64,000 nt of DNA, from NCBI RefSeq assembly GCF_001429025.1, contig NZ_LMHT01000035.1, positions 171,584 to 235,583 of the forward strand, read 5' to 3'. Made by a program: the position numbers and the translations under genes. Below the pieces are notes generated by a model. The model made no database searches. It was given only the letters and a program-made list of their open reading frames with translations, and had not been told where the DNA came from. The DNA is from Phenylobacterium sp. Root700 (lineage in GTDB: Bacteria > Pseudomonadota > Alphaproteobacteria > Caulobacterales > Caulobacteraceae). Positions 56,040 to 64,000 of the stretch are shown here, piece by piece. Numbering within the stretch: the stretch's first letter is position 1; every line of letters begins with the position of its first letter.

Positions 56040-56591
56040 CTAGCGTACTCGGCCGCGGGCGATGCGTTCGACTTCCCGGTCGACCGTCGCCTGGACGATC
56101 TGGGGCAGGTTGTCGTCCAGCCACTGCTTAAGCAGCGGGCGGAGCAGTTCACGGACCACGTCTTCCAGCGTGCGGCCATCGGCCGGCATCTGGATCGCGG
56201 CGGAAAGCTGGCCGAAGGCCGAGGCGGCCGCGGAAGCGGCGACAACGCCGACCAGCCCCTCGGTGGAGGCTGCCGGCGGCGGTTCGGGCTGATAGATGGG
56301 CTCAGGCTCGGGCGTGTAGAGCGCCTCTTCGGGCTCCTCGCTCACCGTAGGCGTATAGACATCGAGGTCGCCGAGGGTCTCGACCTTCTCGGTCAGCTCC
56401 AGGACGCCGTCATCCTCTTCCGGCTCGGGCTCCGGCTCGAACACCGGCGCGGCGGCTTCAACCGCTGCGGGTTCCGGCTCGGCCTCGGCCGGCGCGGCGC
56501 CGTCCGCCGGCGCGTCATCTTCGGAGATGATGCGTCGAATGGAGGCTAGAATCTCCTCCATCGTCGGTTCTTGCGAGGTCTGGTCGGACAT
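56040..56591 (-). CDS. popZ: Polar organizing protein PopZ
   Basis: The 183-residue protein opens MSDQTSQEPTMEEILASIRR, followed by IISEDDAP, the exact signature of PopZ (DUF2497). The middle is a Pro/Glu-rich acidic linker (EPEPEEDDGVLELTEKVETL), and the C-terminal helices AAIQMPADGRTLEDVVRELL and RPLLKQWLDDNLPQIVQ give the oligomerisation domain. PopZ builds the polar matrix anchoring the ParB-centromere complex in Caulobacter. Adjacent TolC and valS genes mirror the known Caulobacter order. The likely start is 56591. Confidence 0.93.
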   Translation of the reverse strand: MSDQTSQEPTMEEILASIRRIISEDDAPADGAAPAEAEPEPAAVEAAAPVFEPEPEPEEDDGVLELTEKVETLGDLDVYTPTVSEEPEEALYTPEPEPIYQPEPPPAASTEGLVGVVAASAAASAFGQLSAAIQMPADGRTLEDVVRELLRPLLKQWLDDNLPQIVQATVDREVERIARGRVR

Positions 56592-56675
56592 ATGGGGGGC
56601 CATCGCTAGGGCGAAAGAGAATCCGTCGCGCCAAGCTAGGCGCGACGGGGTGATCCTGCAATTTCCACCACACTG

Positions 56676-56712
56676 CGCAAGCTCCTATTCGCCTATGAGG
56701 CGAAAGCTTGCG
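56676..56712. repeat. Two-tier hairpin between tolC and popZ
   Basis: Outer arms CGCAAGCT (56676-56683) and AGCTTGCG (56705-56712) enclose inner arms TTCGCCT and AGGCGAA with an ATG loop and a 4-nt bulge. The 15 bp of stem end just before the tolC stop. No T-run follows on either strand, so it may be an RNA-stabilising structure or a weak terminator. Confidence 0.5.
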
Positions 56713-56723
56713 TCGAAAGGCGC

Positions 56724-58235
56724 CTAGTTGGGGGCGGCCGCCGGTGGGGTCGCAGGTTGTACTGCGGGCTTCTCGACCGTCTTAGGCGTCGTCAGCCCGT
56801 CGACCAAGGCGATCGGCTCCTCCCAAGGAACCCATCCCCAGGTGACCCGCAGCTTGTCGAAGTGGGTCGCCGGGTCATAGCGCGTCACGCTCGGCGTGAG
56901 GTTCGGCGCCTCCAGCCGGCCCATCTGAGCCAGCACGAGAGAGGCGGCCACATATTCGTCGCGACGGGCGCTGACCTGGGCCAGTTCGGCCTGGCGCAGT
57001 TCCTGTTCGGCGTTCAGGACGTCGAGGGTGGTCCGCAGGCCGACCTGCTGCTCCTGGCGGGTGCCTTCGGCGGCGATCCGGGCGGCCCGCACCTGCTCGT
57101 CGGTGGAGCTGATGTTCGAGCGGCTGGCGACCAGCTGGTTCCAGGCCCCCGTCAGGCCCTGCATCACCGAACGACGGGTGGTCTCGACGCCGATGCGGTC
57201 GGCGTTGTTGCGCTCCATAGCCGCACGAACGCGCGACGAGGTCAGGCCGCCGGTGAACAGCGGCACGGTCACCGTGGCGCCGGCCGCGACGCCGCGTCCA
57301 AACTGATCGGATTCGAACGGGTCGGCCTGGCCGTTGGTGCTGATCGAGCCGGTCAAGCCGACGCTCGGCATCCGCTCGGCCTTGGCGGCGGCGACGCGGG
57401 CCTTGCTGGCCTGTTGCGCGTACTGCGCCGCTCGGATCTGCGGGTTGTTGTCCTCGGCGGCCTCATAGGCCTGGGCGACGTCGGCCGGCAGCATTCCGGC
57501 CAATGACGGCTCAGGGGCGAGGTCGCCAGGATTTTGTCCCACCACGGCGGCGTAGCCTGCGCGGCTGATGGCCAGTTGCGCCTGGGCCTGGCTGAGTTGG
57601 GCCTGGGCGGCGGCGAGCCGCGCTTCGGACTGCGCCACGTCGGTGCGGGTGATCTCACCGACGTCGAAGCGAGCCTTGGATTCGTCGAGCTGGCGCTCAA
57701 GAACGCGAACGTTCTCCTGCCGGATACGCAGGGCTTCCTGGTCGCGGCGGGTGTCCATGAAGGCCTGGATCACGGTCTGCAGGACGCTGGCCTCGGTCCG
57801 GCGCAGGTTTTCACGGCCGGTGAGGATATCGGCCTCGGCGGCTGACACCGTCGCGGCGACCCGGCCCCCGGTATAGAGCGGCTGCGAGAGCGACAGCGTC
57901 GCGCTGAGGCTGTTGCTTTCCACACGGTTCCGCACCCAGCTGTCGCGGATGCCGTTCCCGTCGGTGTCGGCAAACGCGCCGCCCGGCGTCCGGCTCTCGG
58001 AATACCCGAATCGGCCAGTGGCCGCGGCCTGCGGGCGATAGCCCGTGCGGGCCTGCACCCAGTTTTCATCCAAAGCACGCTGGGTCGCGCGCTGCGCCTG
58101 CAGGGTGGGGTTGGAATCGTAGGCGAGCGCAATAGCCTCAGCCAGGGTTTCGGCGAAAGCGGGTGACGCTAGGCCCAGCGCAAGACCTGCGCTGCAGACC
58201 GCGGCGAACAGACCTCCGCGACGACTATTGAACAT
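56724..58235 (-). CDS. TolC-family outer-membrane channel (RsaF-like)
   Basis: The 503-residue protein has a signal peptide (LFAAVCSAGLALGLASPAFA) and two outer-membrane efflux-protein repeats: AYDSNPTLQAQRATQRALDE and VGEITRTDVAQSEARLAAAQ in the first, and VAAGATVTVPLFTGGLTSSR in the second. TolC trimers form the outer-membrane tunnel of type I secretion and efflux. A TolC homologue beside popZ is the Caulobacter RsaFb position, where it serves S-layer protein secretion. Substrate here is inference. Confidence 0.9.
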   Translation of the reverse strand: MFNSRRGGLFAAVCSAGLALGLASPAFAETLAEAIALAYDSNPTLQAQRATQRALDENWVQARTGYRPQAAATGRFGYSESRTPGGAFADTDGNGIRDSWVRNRVESNSLSATLSLSQPLYTGGRVAATVSAAEADILTGRENLRRTEASVLQTVIQAFMDTRRDQEALRIRQENVRVLERQLDESKARFDVGEITRTDVAQSEARLAAAQAQLSQAQAQLAISRAGYAAVVGQNPGDLAPEPSLAGMLPADVAQAYEAAEDNNPQIRAAQYAQQASKARVAAAKAERMPSVGLTGSISTNGQADPFESDQFGRGVAAGATVTVPLFTGGLTSSRVRAAMERNNADRIGVETTRRSVMQGLTGAWNQLVASRSNISSTDEQVRAARIAAEGTRQEQQVGLRTTLDVLNAEQELRQAELAQVSARRDEYVAASLVLAQMGRLEAPNLTPSVTRYDPATHFDKLRVTWGWVPWEEPIALVDGLTTPKTVEKPAVQPATPPAAAPN

Positions 58236-58414
58236 GCTTACCCCTGAGACGGCGTAGAGAGACCGAGCCCTATATGACCGCCTATTCGGCGCCGGACTAG
58301 AGGGCGTGACCTTAAGCTTTTTTCACCCGTAGGTTTCGAGCGTGTTTCACCTACGCCATCTACACCCCATCAACGGCGTGATTTAGGCGCCGGACAGAAC
58401 GAAGACAGCTTCGC

Positions 58415-58987
58415 CTAGAAGGCGAAACCGGCTTGCGGCTCGAAGCCCTTTAGGACCGGCGCCATGGCGTCGAACAGGGTGCGACGGCCGATACCATCCT
58501 CGGCGCGGAGATACAGCGCCGCCTTGCCAGTGGGGCCCTCACGCTCGATCACGCCGAGCCGGCCGCCCAAGACCAGCGCCGCCAGCCACGACTCAGGGGC
58601 GCGGGTGACCGCGCCCTCAACGATGATCAGGTCGTAGTTCGAACCCGAAACGGCGGTCAGGTCATCGCCATCCAGCCGGTCCACGGTCAGACCCAGGGCC
58701 TCCAGGACCGCCGCCGCATAGGGGGCGGCGATGGCCAGGGCCCGCTCGCCCGCCTGGGGCTTCAGCGCCTGCAGCAGTTTGGAGACCTCGCGCGGCCGCA
58801 GCAGATAGCGATCGGGAGCGTACTCGACCGCCGTGTCGGCATAGGCCTGGAAGCTCCGCTCGGCGGGAATCAGGCCCTCGCGGGGAATCGCCCGCATGGC
58901 GTCGTGCAGGCGCACGTCCGTCACGTCGTTGGTGCGGACTTGGCTCTCGACCATGTTGAGCCGGGCGGCGGCGAAATCGGCGGCCAT
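58415..58987 (-). CDS. Protein-isoaspartate methyltransferase-like, SAM motif degenerate
   Basis: The 190-residue protein matches the PCMT family (LNMVESQVRTNDVTDVRLHD, IPREGLIPAERSFQAYADTA and RYLLRPREVSKLLQALK). Where PCMTs have the SAM-binding VLEIGTGSGY, this protein reads ERALAIAAPYAAAVLEALGL, so SAM binding and isoaspartate repair are doubtful. It precedes tolC by 179 bp on the same strand. It may be a non-enzymatic relative; role unknown. Confidence 0.78.
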   Translation of the reverse strand: MAADFAAARLNMVESQVRTNDVTDVRLHDAMRAIPREGLIPAERSFQAYADTAVEYAPDRYLLRPREVSKLLQALKPQAGERALAIAAPYAAAVLEALGLTVDRLDGDDLTAVSGSNYDLIIVEGAVTRAPESWLAALVLGGRLGVIEREGPTGKAALYLRAEDGIGRRTLFDAMAPVLKGFEPQAGFAF

Positions 58988-59139
58988 GATTCCTCGACGT
59001 AAGAAGGCGTAGGGATACGAAACTTTCGCGCGCTTATAGGTCCGCCCTTAACCTGAAGGCAATCGGAGCCTGCAAGAGAGATTGCCGTAGGCGGGCCGTT
59101 CTGTTAGCGATCCGCCCTCCCCGGCCCAAAGCCGGCGGC

Positions 59140-59213
59140 GGCCTGATGGCGGAGTGGTTACGCAGCGGACTGCAAATCCGTGCACCCGAGTTCGATTCTC
59201 GGTCAGGCCTCCA
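59140..59213 (+). tRNA. tRNA-Cys (GCA)
   Basis: The acceptor arm GGCCTGA pairs with TCAGGCC, followed by discriminator T and encoded CCA (59211-59213). The anticodon arm CGGACTGCAAATCCG places anticodon GCA, for Cys, and U73 is the tRNA-Cys identity base. The T-arm GTTCGATTC is canonical. The gene is single and monocistronic. Confidence 0.95.
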
Positions 59214-59320
59214 AATTTTTCAAACACTTAGCGAACGCCCCGAAGGGGTGGTTTGCAAAACCGGCCCTCAGCTTATGGCGGCTTCATGGTCACACGAGGG
59301 GTCTGGCGCGGTGAAACGCG

Positions 59321-60085
59321 TCAGAAATGACTGAGATACCCGCCGTCGACGGCGATGACCTGCCCGGTGACGTAGGACGCCGCGGGCGAGGCCAGGAACA
59401 CAACGGCCCCAGCGATTTCCTCGGGTCGACCCCAACGGCCCAACGAAGTCCGCTTCTGGAGATAGGCCTCCACCTCGGGATCGGCCGACATGGCCTGGTT
59501 GGCTTCTGTCGCGAAATAGCCGGGCGCGACCGCGTTGACGGTGATCTGGCGGGGGCCAAGCTCCGCGGCCAGGGCGCGGGTGAGCGCTTCCAGCCCACCC
59601 TTGGCGGCGGTGTAGGCGGCGTCTCCGGACCTGGCGATGGGACCGGCGATCGAGGTGATGTTGATGATCCTGCCGCCCGCGGGCATGCGCTCGACGACTA
59701 GCCGAGTCAGGTCGAACGGGGCGACCAGGTCGATCTCCAACAGTCGGCGCACGGCGGCCCGGTCCAACGCCCCAAGCAGCCGGCGGTCGCGAACGCTGGC
59801 GTTGTGGACCAGAATGTCGAGGCGGCCGTGCCGGGCCATCAAGGCCTCGATGGCCGCGCCCACGGCGGCTTCATCCTCAAGATCGGCGACGCAGACATCG
59901 GTCTGGAGCGACGAGTCCTGATCGGCGATGAGCGCTGCGGCGCTCTGAAGCCGCGCAAGATCGCGGCCGTGCAGCACGACGAGAGACCCAGCCCGAGCCA
60001 GGCCAAGCGCGATCTCGAAACCAAGGCCGCCGGCCGCGCCGGTGACAAGAGCCACCTTGCCGCGAAGATCGAAGGGAGACGTCAT
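59321..60085 (-). CDS. Short-chain dehydrogenase/reductase (SDR)
   Basis: The 254-residue classical SDR has the Rossmann glycine motif ALVTGAAGGLGFEIALGLAR, a Ser-Tyr-Lys catalytic set (IINITSIAGPIARSGDAAYT then AAKGGLEALTRALAA) and the C-terminal AGAVVFLASPAASYVTGQVI. It would oxidise or reduce a hydroxy substrate with NAD(P)(H); the gluconate-5-dehydrogenase-like group is possible. ATG 60085 follows GGGGAGG closely. Confidence 0.9.
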   Translation of the reverse strand: MTSPFDLRGKVALVTGAAGGLGFEIALGLARAGSLVVLHGRDLARLQSAAALIADQDSSLQTDVCVADLEDEAAVGAAIEALMARHGRLDILVHNASVRDRRLLGALDRAAVRRLLEIDLVAPFDLTRLVVERMPAGGRIINITSIAGPIARSGDAAYTAAKGGLEALTRALAAELGPRQITVNAVAPGYFATEANQAMSADPEVEAYLQKRTSLGRWGRPEEIAGAVVFLASPAASYVTGQVIAVDGGYLSHF

Positions 60086-60288
60086 TCCTCCCCATGCCAC
60101 ATTCGGGGAAACCCGGACCAGTCACGAGGTCGCAGCCGTCGCTTCTGTTGCAAAATTGGGCCTGCTCCCCAATCTATGCCTGGACGCGCAGACACCCTGG
60201 CCCCACCCCAGGGTCGGCGTCTTACAGAGCAACGCCCGCGCCCTCCCCCCAGCGCGGGCGTCGTTCGTCAGCCAGACCGGAGAACCCC

Positions 60289-60957
60289 GTGACCAAGCCC
60301 ATGAAGATCGACTTCGTCTCGGACGTCTCATGCCCCTGGTGCGTCGTCGGACTGGGCGGCCTTGAGGAAGCCCTACGCAAGGTCGGCGATCTGGTGCAGG
60401 CCGATATTCATTTCCAGCCGTTCGAACTCAATCCGAACATGCCCCCCGAGGGGCAGAACATCGTCGAGCACGTCGGCCAGAAGTACGGCGCGACGCCCGA
60501 ACAGTCGGCCGCCAACCGAGCGGCGATCCACGCCCGGGCCGCCGATGTCGGGTTCACGATGGTCACGAACGACCAGAGCCGAATCTACAACACCTTCGAC
60601 GCCCACCGGCTGCTGCACTGGGCCGGGATCGTCGGCGGTCAGGCGAAGCTGAAGCGCGCCCTGTTCGACGCCTATTTCACCAACGGTCAAAACCCGGCCG
60701 ACCACGACGTGCTGGTGGCCACGGCGCAGGCGGCCGGCCTCGACGAGGCGGCGGCGCGCGAGGTGCTGACGTCGGGGCGCTACACCGAGGAGGTCCGCGC
60801 CGCCGAGCACCGCTGGCAGGCCGCGGGGATCAACTCGGTCCCGGCCGTGGTGATCAATGACCGCTACCTGATCTCGGGCGGTCAGCCGGCGGCGGCTTTC
60901 GAGCAGGCCCTGCGCACCATCGCCGCCGAGGAGGAATCGGCCGCGGCCGAGGGCTAA
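60289..60957 (+). CDS. DsbA-family FrnE-like oxidoreductase
   Basis: The 222-residue protein has a thioredoxin-fold active site SDVSCPWCVVGLGGLEEA (CPWC) and the FrnE-type insertions (FQPFELNPNMPPEGQNIVEH, GFTMVTNDQSRIYNTFDAHR) and cis-Pro loop GINSVPAVVIND. Without a signal peptide it is cytosolic. It may act as a disulfide isomerase or 2-hydroxychromene-type isomerase. GTG 60289 is preferred as GGAG lies 6 nt upstream; ATG 60301 is 18 nt from it. Confidence 0.85.
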   Translation: MTKPMKIDFVSDVSCPWCVVGLGGLEEALRKVGDLVQADIHFQPFELNPNMPPEGQNIVEHVGQKYGATPEQSAANRAAIHARAADVGFTMVTNDQSRIYNTFDAHRLLHWAGIVGGQAKLKRALFDAYFTNGQNPADHDVLVATAQAAGLDEAAAREVLTSGRYTEEVRAAEHRWQAAGINSVPAVVINDRYLISGGQPAAAFEQALRTIAAEEESAAAEG

Positions 60958-61046
60958 CCGCTCCCCCCGCGAACGAACGGGAATGGCTCTTTAAGTCTTT
61001 CTGGTCCTAAGCTGAGCGCTCTTATCTTCCAGATGAGAGAACGCAG

Positions 61047-62183
61047 GTGGCGGTTCAACGAACTGAGAGAGCGCTCGTCGACGTCATCGACAGCTTGCAC
61101 GCCTCGGCCTATGGCGAGCTCGAATGGAGCGACGCCCTCTATCGGCTTCGCGACTTCCTGGGCGCCTCGGCCCTATGCGTCGCGCGCCACGCGCCCGATC
61201 TCGACGAGATCGACGGCGTGGGGACCTGCGCCGACCCCGACTATCATCTGAAATACGTCACCGAGTTCCGGGGCCGAAACCTCGTCTGGAACGCCGCCGC
61301 CGCGCTGCCCGAGCAGGCGCTCTACCATGAGGCGACGCTGTTTGGCGGCTCGGCCCTGCGCCGGACGAGGTTCTGGAACGAATGGATGGCGCCGCAGGAC
61401 ATGGTCTGGTCCATCGGGGCCAAGATCGGCGAGGCCGAACGCGGCAGCTGGCTGATCGGCGTTCAGCGGGGCGGCGACACGGACTTTGACGAGGCCGACC
61501 TGCAGGCCCTGGACCTCATCCTGCCGACCCTGCGGCGGGTCGTTTCGATTCGCGCGCGGATGGGGGTTTTCTCTCCGGGCCCCGACCTCTCCCTCGCCGC
61601 CCTCGACCGGCTGACGATCGGCCTGCTGGTCGTCGACCGGGGCGGCGCGATCGTCACCATCAACGCCATGGCCGAGGAACTGCTCGCCGCCGCCGGAGCC
61701 GGGCTTCACCGCACGCCCAGTGGCCTGCGCGCGAGCAATCCCGCCACCCAACGCGCCTTGGCCGGTCTGATCGACCTCAGCTGCCGGCGAGAGGCGCGCC
61801 AGGGTGGATCAGGCGGCTACATGGTCGTGGGCTCACCTGAGCAGGAGGGCTGTGATCTGGCGCTGCATGTCGGGCCGTTGCCGCTCGCCATCGCGCGCGA
61901 ACACGACCACGCGGCCTACGCCATCGTGCTGATCCGTCCGGTGACTGGCGCGCCGGTCGCCGAGCATAGCCTTGAGAGCCTGTTCGGCCTGACCCCGGCC
62001 GAGGCGCGCATCGCCGCGGCGATGGCCGCGGGACGCAGCATATCGGCCATCGCCAGCGAGCAGGGGTGCGCGGTGAATACGGTCCGCAACCACTTGGCGC
62101 GGATCTTCGGCAAGACCGGCGCGCGCCAACAGAGCGAACTCGTCAGCCTGCTGCACCAGACCGCCTTGCCGATCCGCGGCTAG
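61047..62183 (+). CDS. LuxR-type HTH regulator with N-terminal sensory domain
   Basis: The 378-residue protein ends in a LuxR helix-turn-helix (LTPAEARIAAAMAAGRSISA, then EQGCAVNTVRNHLARIFGKT). The N-terminal ~200 residues look like a sensory fold with an embedded PAS-like segment (LLVVDRGGAIVTINAMAEEL). No receiver or autoinducer domain is recognised. GTG 61047 is the likely start. It is two positions upstream of fixJ on the opposite strand. Confidence 0.8.
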   Translation: MAVQRTERALVDVIDSLHASAYGELEWSDALYRLRDFLGASALCVARHAPDLDEIDGVGTCADPDYHLKYVTEFRGRNLVWNAAAALPEQALYHEATLFGGSALRRTRFWNEWMAPQDMVWSIGAKIGEAERGSWLIGVQRGGDTDFDEADLQALDLILPTLRRVVSIRARMGVFSPGPDLSLAALDRLTIGLLVVDRGGAIVTINAMAEELLAAAGAGLHRTPSGLRASNPATQRALAGLIDLSCRREARQGGSGGYMVVGSPEQEGCDLALHVGPLPLAIAREHDHAAYAIVLIRPVTGAPVAEHSLESLFGLTPAEARIAAAMAAGRSISAIASEQGCAVNTVRNHLARIFGKTGARQQSELVSLLHQTALPIRG

Positions 62184-62297
62184 GCCTGCCGGGATCAAGG
62201 TCGCCCGGCCTTCCGTAGGACTACTTAAGGACGTCTCCCGAATTTTCTTCGGCGCCGCTGAACGCCAGCATGAGCTTAGTTCTCAGGAGTTCAGACA

Positions 62298-62410
62298 TGA
62301 CGATTTCAACCCTCTATCTGGCGATGGTCGTCGTCGCCTTTTCAACCTTCGCCGTGACCATGGGCGGCGTCGCGATCTGGAGCTCGATGGGCAAGGCCCG
62401 AGCCCGCTAG
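62298..62410 (+). pseudogene. Small membrane-peptide ORF with apparent frameshift
   Basis: Reading ATG 62298 gives MTISTLYLAMVVVAF, and the following codons in another frame give STFAVTMGGVAIWSSMGKAR before a TAG at 62408. Joined, this is a ~38-residue protein with one membrane segment. The frame changes at the TTT at 62340-62342, so one base seems missing; the direct reading stops after 19 residues. CAGGAG lies 9 nt upstream of the ATG. A real small gene with a sequencing slip, a decayed gene or chance are all possible. Confidence 0.4.
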
Positions 62411-62418
62411 GACGAGGA

Positions 62419-63024
62419 TCAGGCGCGTTCGGCCAGCATGGCCATGCGCACCAGCTCCGAAAGGCTGGCCGCCTTCATCTTGGTCATGACGTTGGCGCGG
62501 TAGATCTCCACCGTGCGCGGGCTGATGCCGAGGTCGAAGGCGATCACCTTGTTGGCGTGGCCCGCCACCAGCCCCTCCAGCACCTCGCGCTCGCGGCCCG
62601 ACAGGGAGGTCATCCGCGCCATGATATCGGCGGCCTCCGCCGCGCCGCGCCGGCCCTGCGCCCCGCTTTGCAAGGCCGTCGCGATGGCCGCGAGCAGGAC
62701 CTCGTCGTCAAACGGCTTCTCGATGAAGTCGGCGACCCCGGCCTTCATCGCCTCCACCGCCAGCGGCACGTCGGCATGGCCGGTGAGCATAATGATCGGC
62801 AGGGCGAACCCTTGCCCCTTCAGCCGCCTGACCAGCTCGATCCCGGTCATTTCGGGCATCCGCACATCGGTGACGACGCAGCCGCCCGTCACCTGCGGCA
62901 GCGCCTCCAGGAAGGCGACGGCCGAGTCGTAGGCGCAGGCCTGCAGGTTCGCCGTCTCCAGCAGGAAGGTCAGCGAGTCGCGAACGGCGGGATCGTCGTC
63001 GATCACGTGCACCAGTTCAGGCAT
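62419..63024 (-). CDS. fixJ: FixJ-type response regulator
   Basis: The 201-residue protein has a receiver domain ([20 protein letters not shown]) with phosphoacceptor Asp53 in [20 protein letters not shown] and the closing [15 protein letters not shown], and a LuxR-type output HTH ([39 protein letters not shown]). FixJ drives oxygen-regulated genes (fixK, cbb3 oxidase). Its start overlaps the fixL end by 8 nt. Confidence 0.92.
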   Translation of the reverse strand: MPELVHVIDDDPAVRDSLTFLLETANLQACAYDSAVAFLEALPQVTGGCVVTDVRMPEMTGIELVRRLKGQGFALPIIMLTGHADVPLAVEAMKAGVADFIEKPFDDEVLLAAIATALQSGAQGRRGAAEAADIMARMTSLSGREREVLEGLVAGHANKVIAFDLGISPRTVEIYRANVMTKMKAASLSELVRMAMLAERA

Positions 63025-64000
63025 CCAGTTCCTCGTCCTCTACGCCGCGCAAAGTGAAGTGGAAGGTGGCGCCGCCGCCCGGCGTCGGCTCCACCCAGAT
63101 CCGGCCGCCATGGGCCTCGATGATCGTGCGCGAGATCGACAGCCCCACCCCCATGCCATGGCGCTTGGTGGTTATGAAGGGCTGGAACAGTTGATCGACC
63201 ACCTCGGGACTAATGCCCGGCCCGGTGTCGGCGACGCTGACCTGCACGAGATGCTCCTCGACGGGGCGAACTCTGACATGCAGTTCGCGGCGGGCGCAGT
63301 CCTCCATGGCGTCGACGGCGTTGCGGATCAGGTTCAACACCACCTGCTGGATCTGAACGCGATCGGCCAGGACAAGATGCACGGCCGGATCCAGATCGAA
63401 CTGCACCCTGATTCCGTGCTCCTTGACCCCCACCAGGGCCAGCGCGCCGGCTTCCTCGATCAGTTTGGGCAGGCTCTCGACCCGCCGCTCGGTCTCGCCG
63501 CGCGACACGAAATCCCGAAGCCGGCGAATGATCTCCCCGGCGCGCAGGGTCTGCTCGCTGGCCTTCTCCAAGGCTTCGGTCAGGCGCTCGCGGGGAATTT
63601 CCTCAGACCCCAGCAGCCGCACCGATCCGCGCAGATAGTTGGATATGGCCGAGAGCGGCTGGTTCAGTTCGTGGGCCAGGGTGGAGGCCATCTCGCCCAG
63701 GGCCGTGAGACGCGAGATGTGCACCAGTTCCGACTGCAGCTCCTGCAGCCGGGCCTCGGTCTGCTGGCGTTCGGTCAGGTCGCGGATGAAGCCGGTGAAA
63801 AACCGACCGCCCTCGGTGCGCATCTCGCCCACCGCGAGCTCCATCGGAAAGGTCGAGCGATCCTTGCGCTCGCCCACCACCACCCGGCCCATGCCGATGA
63901 TCCGCCGCTCGTGGGTGCGGTAGTAACGTTCCAGATAGCCGTCGTGGGCCTCCTTGTGCGGCCCGGGCATCAGCAGGCTGACGTTCAGCCCGATCGCCTC
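63017..64000 (-). CDS. fixL: FixL oxygen-sensing histidine kinase (partial, N-terminus outside)
   Basis: The visible C-terminal part starts in the haem PAS domain and runs out of the window: ...[20 protein letters not shown], then [20 protein letters not shown], then [13 protein letters not shown]. The His in EAHDGY aligns with the haem ligand and the Arg in IIGMGRVV with the oxygen-signalling Arg of Bradyrhizobium FixL. The HisKA box is [20 protein letters not shown]; the ATPase motifs are [23 protein letters not shown] and [13 protein letters not shown]. Oxygen off-state kinase activity is expected to switch on FixJ. Confidence 0.93.
   Translation of the reverse strand, partial: EAIGLNVSLLMPGPHKEAHDGYLERYYRTHERRIIGMGRVVVGERKDRSTFPMELAVGEMRTEGGRFFTGFIRDLTERQQTEARLQELQSELVHISRLTALGEMASTLAHELNQPLSAISNYLRGSVRLLGSEEIPRERLTEALEKASEQTLRAGEIIRRLRDFVSRGETERRVESLPKLIEEAGALALVGVKEHGIRVQFDLDPAVHLVLADRVQIQQVVLNLIRNAVDAMEDCARRELHVRVRPVEEHLVQVSVADTGPGISPEVVDQLFQPFITTKRHGMGVGLSISRTIIEAHGGRIWVEPTPGGGATFHFTLRGVEDEELDA

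Overview
The window is 64 kb of GC-rich alphaproteobacterial chromosome, almost certainly from the Caulobacteraceae (Caulobacter/Phenylobacterium-like). The basis is gene content and order seen here combined with family knowledge: a flagellin with the Caulobacter-type regulators FlaF, FlbT and the TPR glycosyltransferase FlmG/FlbA; a PopZ polar-organizer gene between valS and a TolC/RsaF-like gene; a FixLJ oxygen-sensing pair; and an Oar-like TonB receptor. Nearly all of it is chromosomal housekeeping and envelope biology. I see no prophage, integrase, transposase, CRISPR array, rRNA or plasmid gene. One tRNA (Cys, GCA) is present.

Layout. 1-3.2 kb: flagellin (cut by the window edge) behind a textbook sigma-54 promoter with upstream FlbD-type inverted repeats, then flaF, flbT and, divergently, flmG. 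3.2-9.1 kb: an acidic protein, a MoxR ATPase, a lipoprotein, a universal stress protein, and a tight HD-hydrolase / tyrosine-phosphatase / NrtR-NadQ-like regulator operon. 9.2-15 kb: cytochrome P450, alpha/beta hydrolase, fatty acid hydroxylase, and two paralogous DedA genes bracketing two unrelated genes. 15.5-21.8 kb: a small protein, the TonB receptor, a small beta-barrel, a KAS III enzyme, a GNAT enzyme. 21.8-28.8 kb: four peptidase- or channel-type genes on the minus strand (M16-like, M48, MscS, M49-like), a frameshifted DUF488 gene, a beta-helical repeat protein and another GNAT enzyme. 28.9-35.2 kb: glyQ-glyS-ppdK behind a strong terminator-like hairpin. 35.6-42.9 kb: glnK-amtB, ispE with a TPR lipoprotein, a REPIN-like element, ETF-ubiquinone oxidoreductase, and an unusual uracil-DNA glycosylase. 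43-53 kb: lytic transglycosylase, a phytanoyl-dioxygenase / TylF-methyltransferase / short GT2 cluster, a radical SAM protein, an RNA m5U methyltransferase, two tandem glycine-zipper proteins, tlyA and an acyl-CoA ligase. 53-59.2 kb: valS, popZ, TolC, a degenerate PCMT-like protein, tRNA-Cys. 59.3-64 kb: SDR, FrnE-like oxidoreductase, LuxR-type regulator, fixJ and a partial fixL.

How the genes work together. The first 3 kb is a coherent flagellin expression, secretion and glycosylation module. glnK-amtB couples nitrogen status to ammonium uptake. FixL keeps the haem-ligand His and the oxygen-sensing Arg of the PAS domain, so it should be a true O2 sensor that phosphorylates FixJ. The HD/PTP/NrtR-like operon points to nucleotide and NAD homeostasis. 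No clearly new defence or mobile system was found. The most interesting items are regulatory structures (hairpins that sequester a ribosome-binding site or sit just before glyQ), the small phyH-tylF-GT2 cluster, enzyme families lacking canonical catalytic or cluster ligands (M16-like, UDG, PCMT-like), and two apparent frameshifts.
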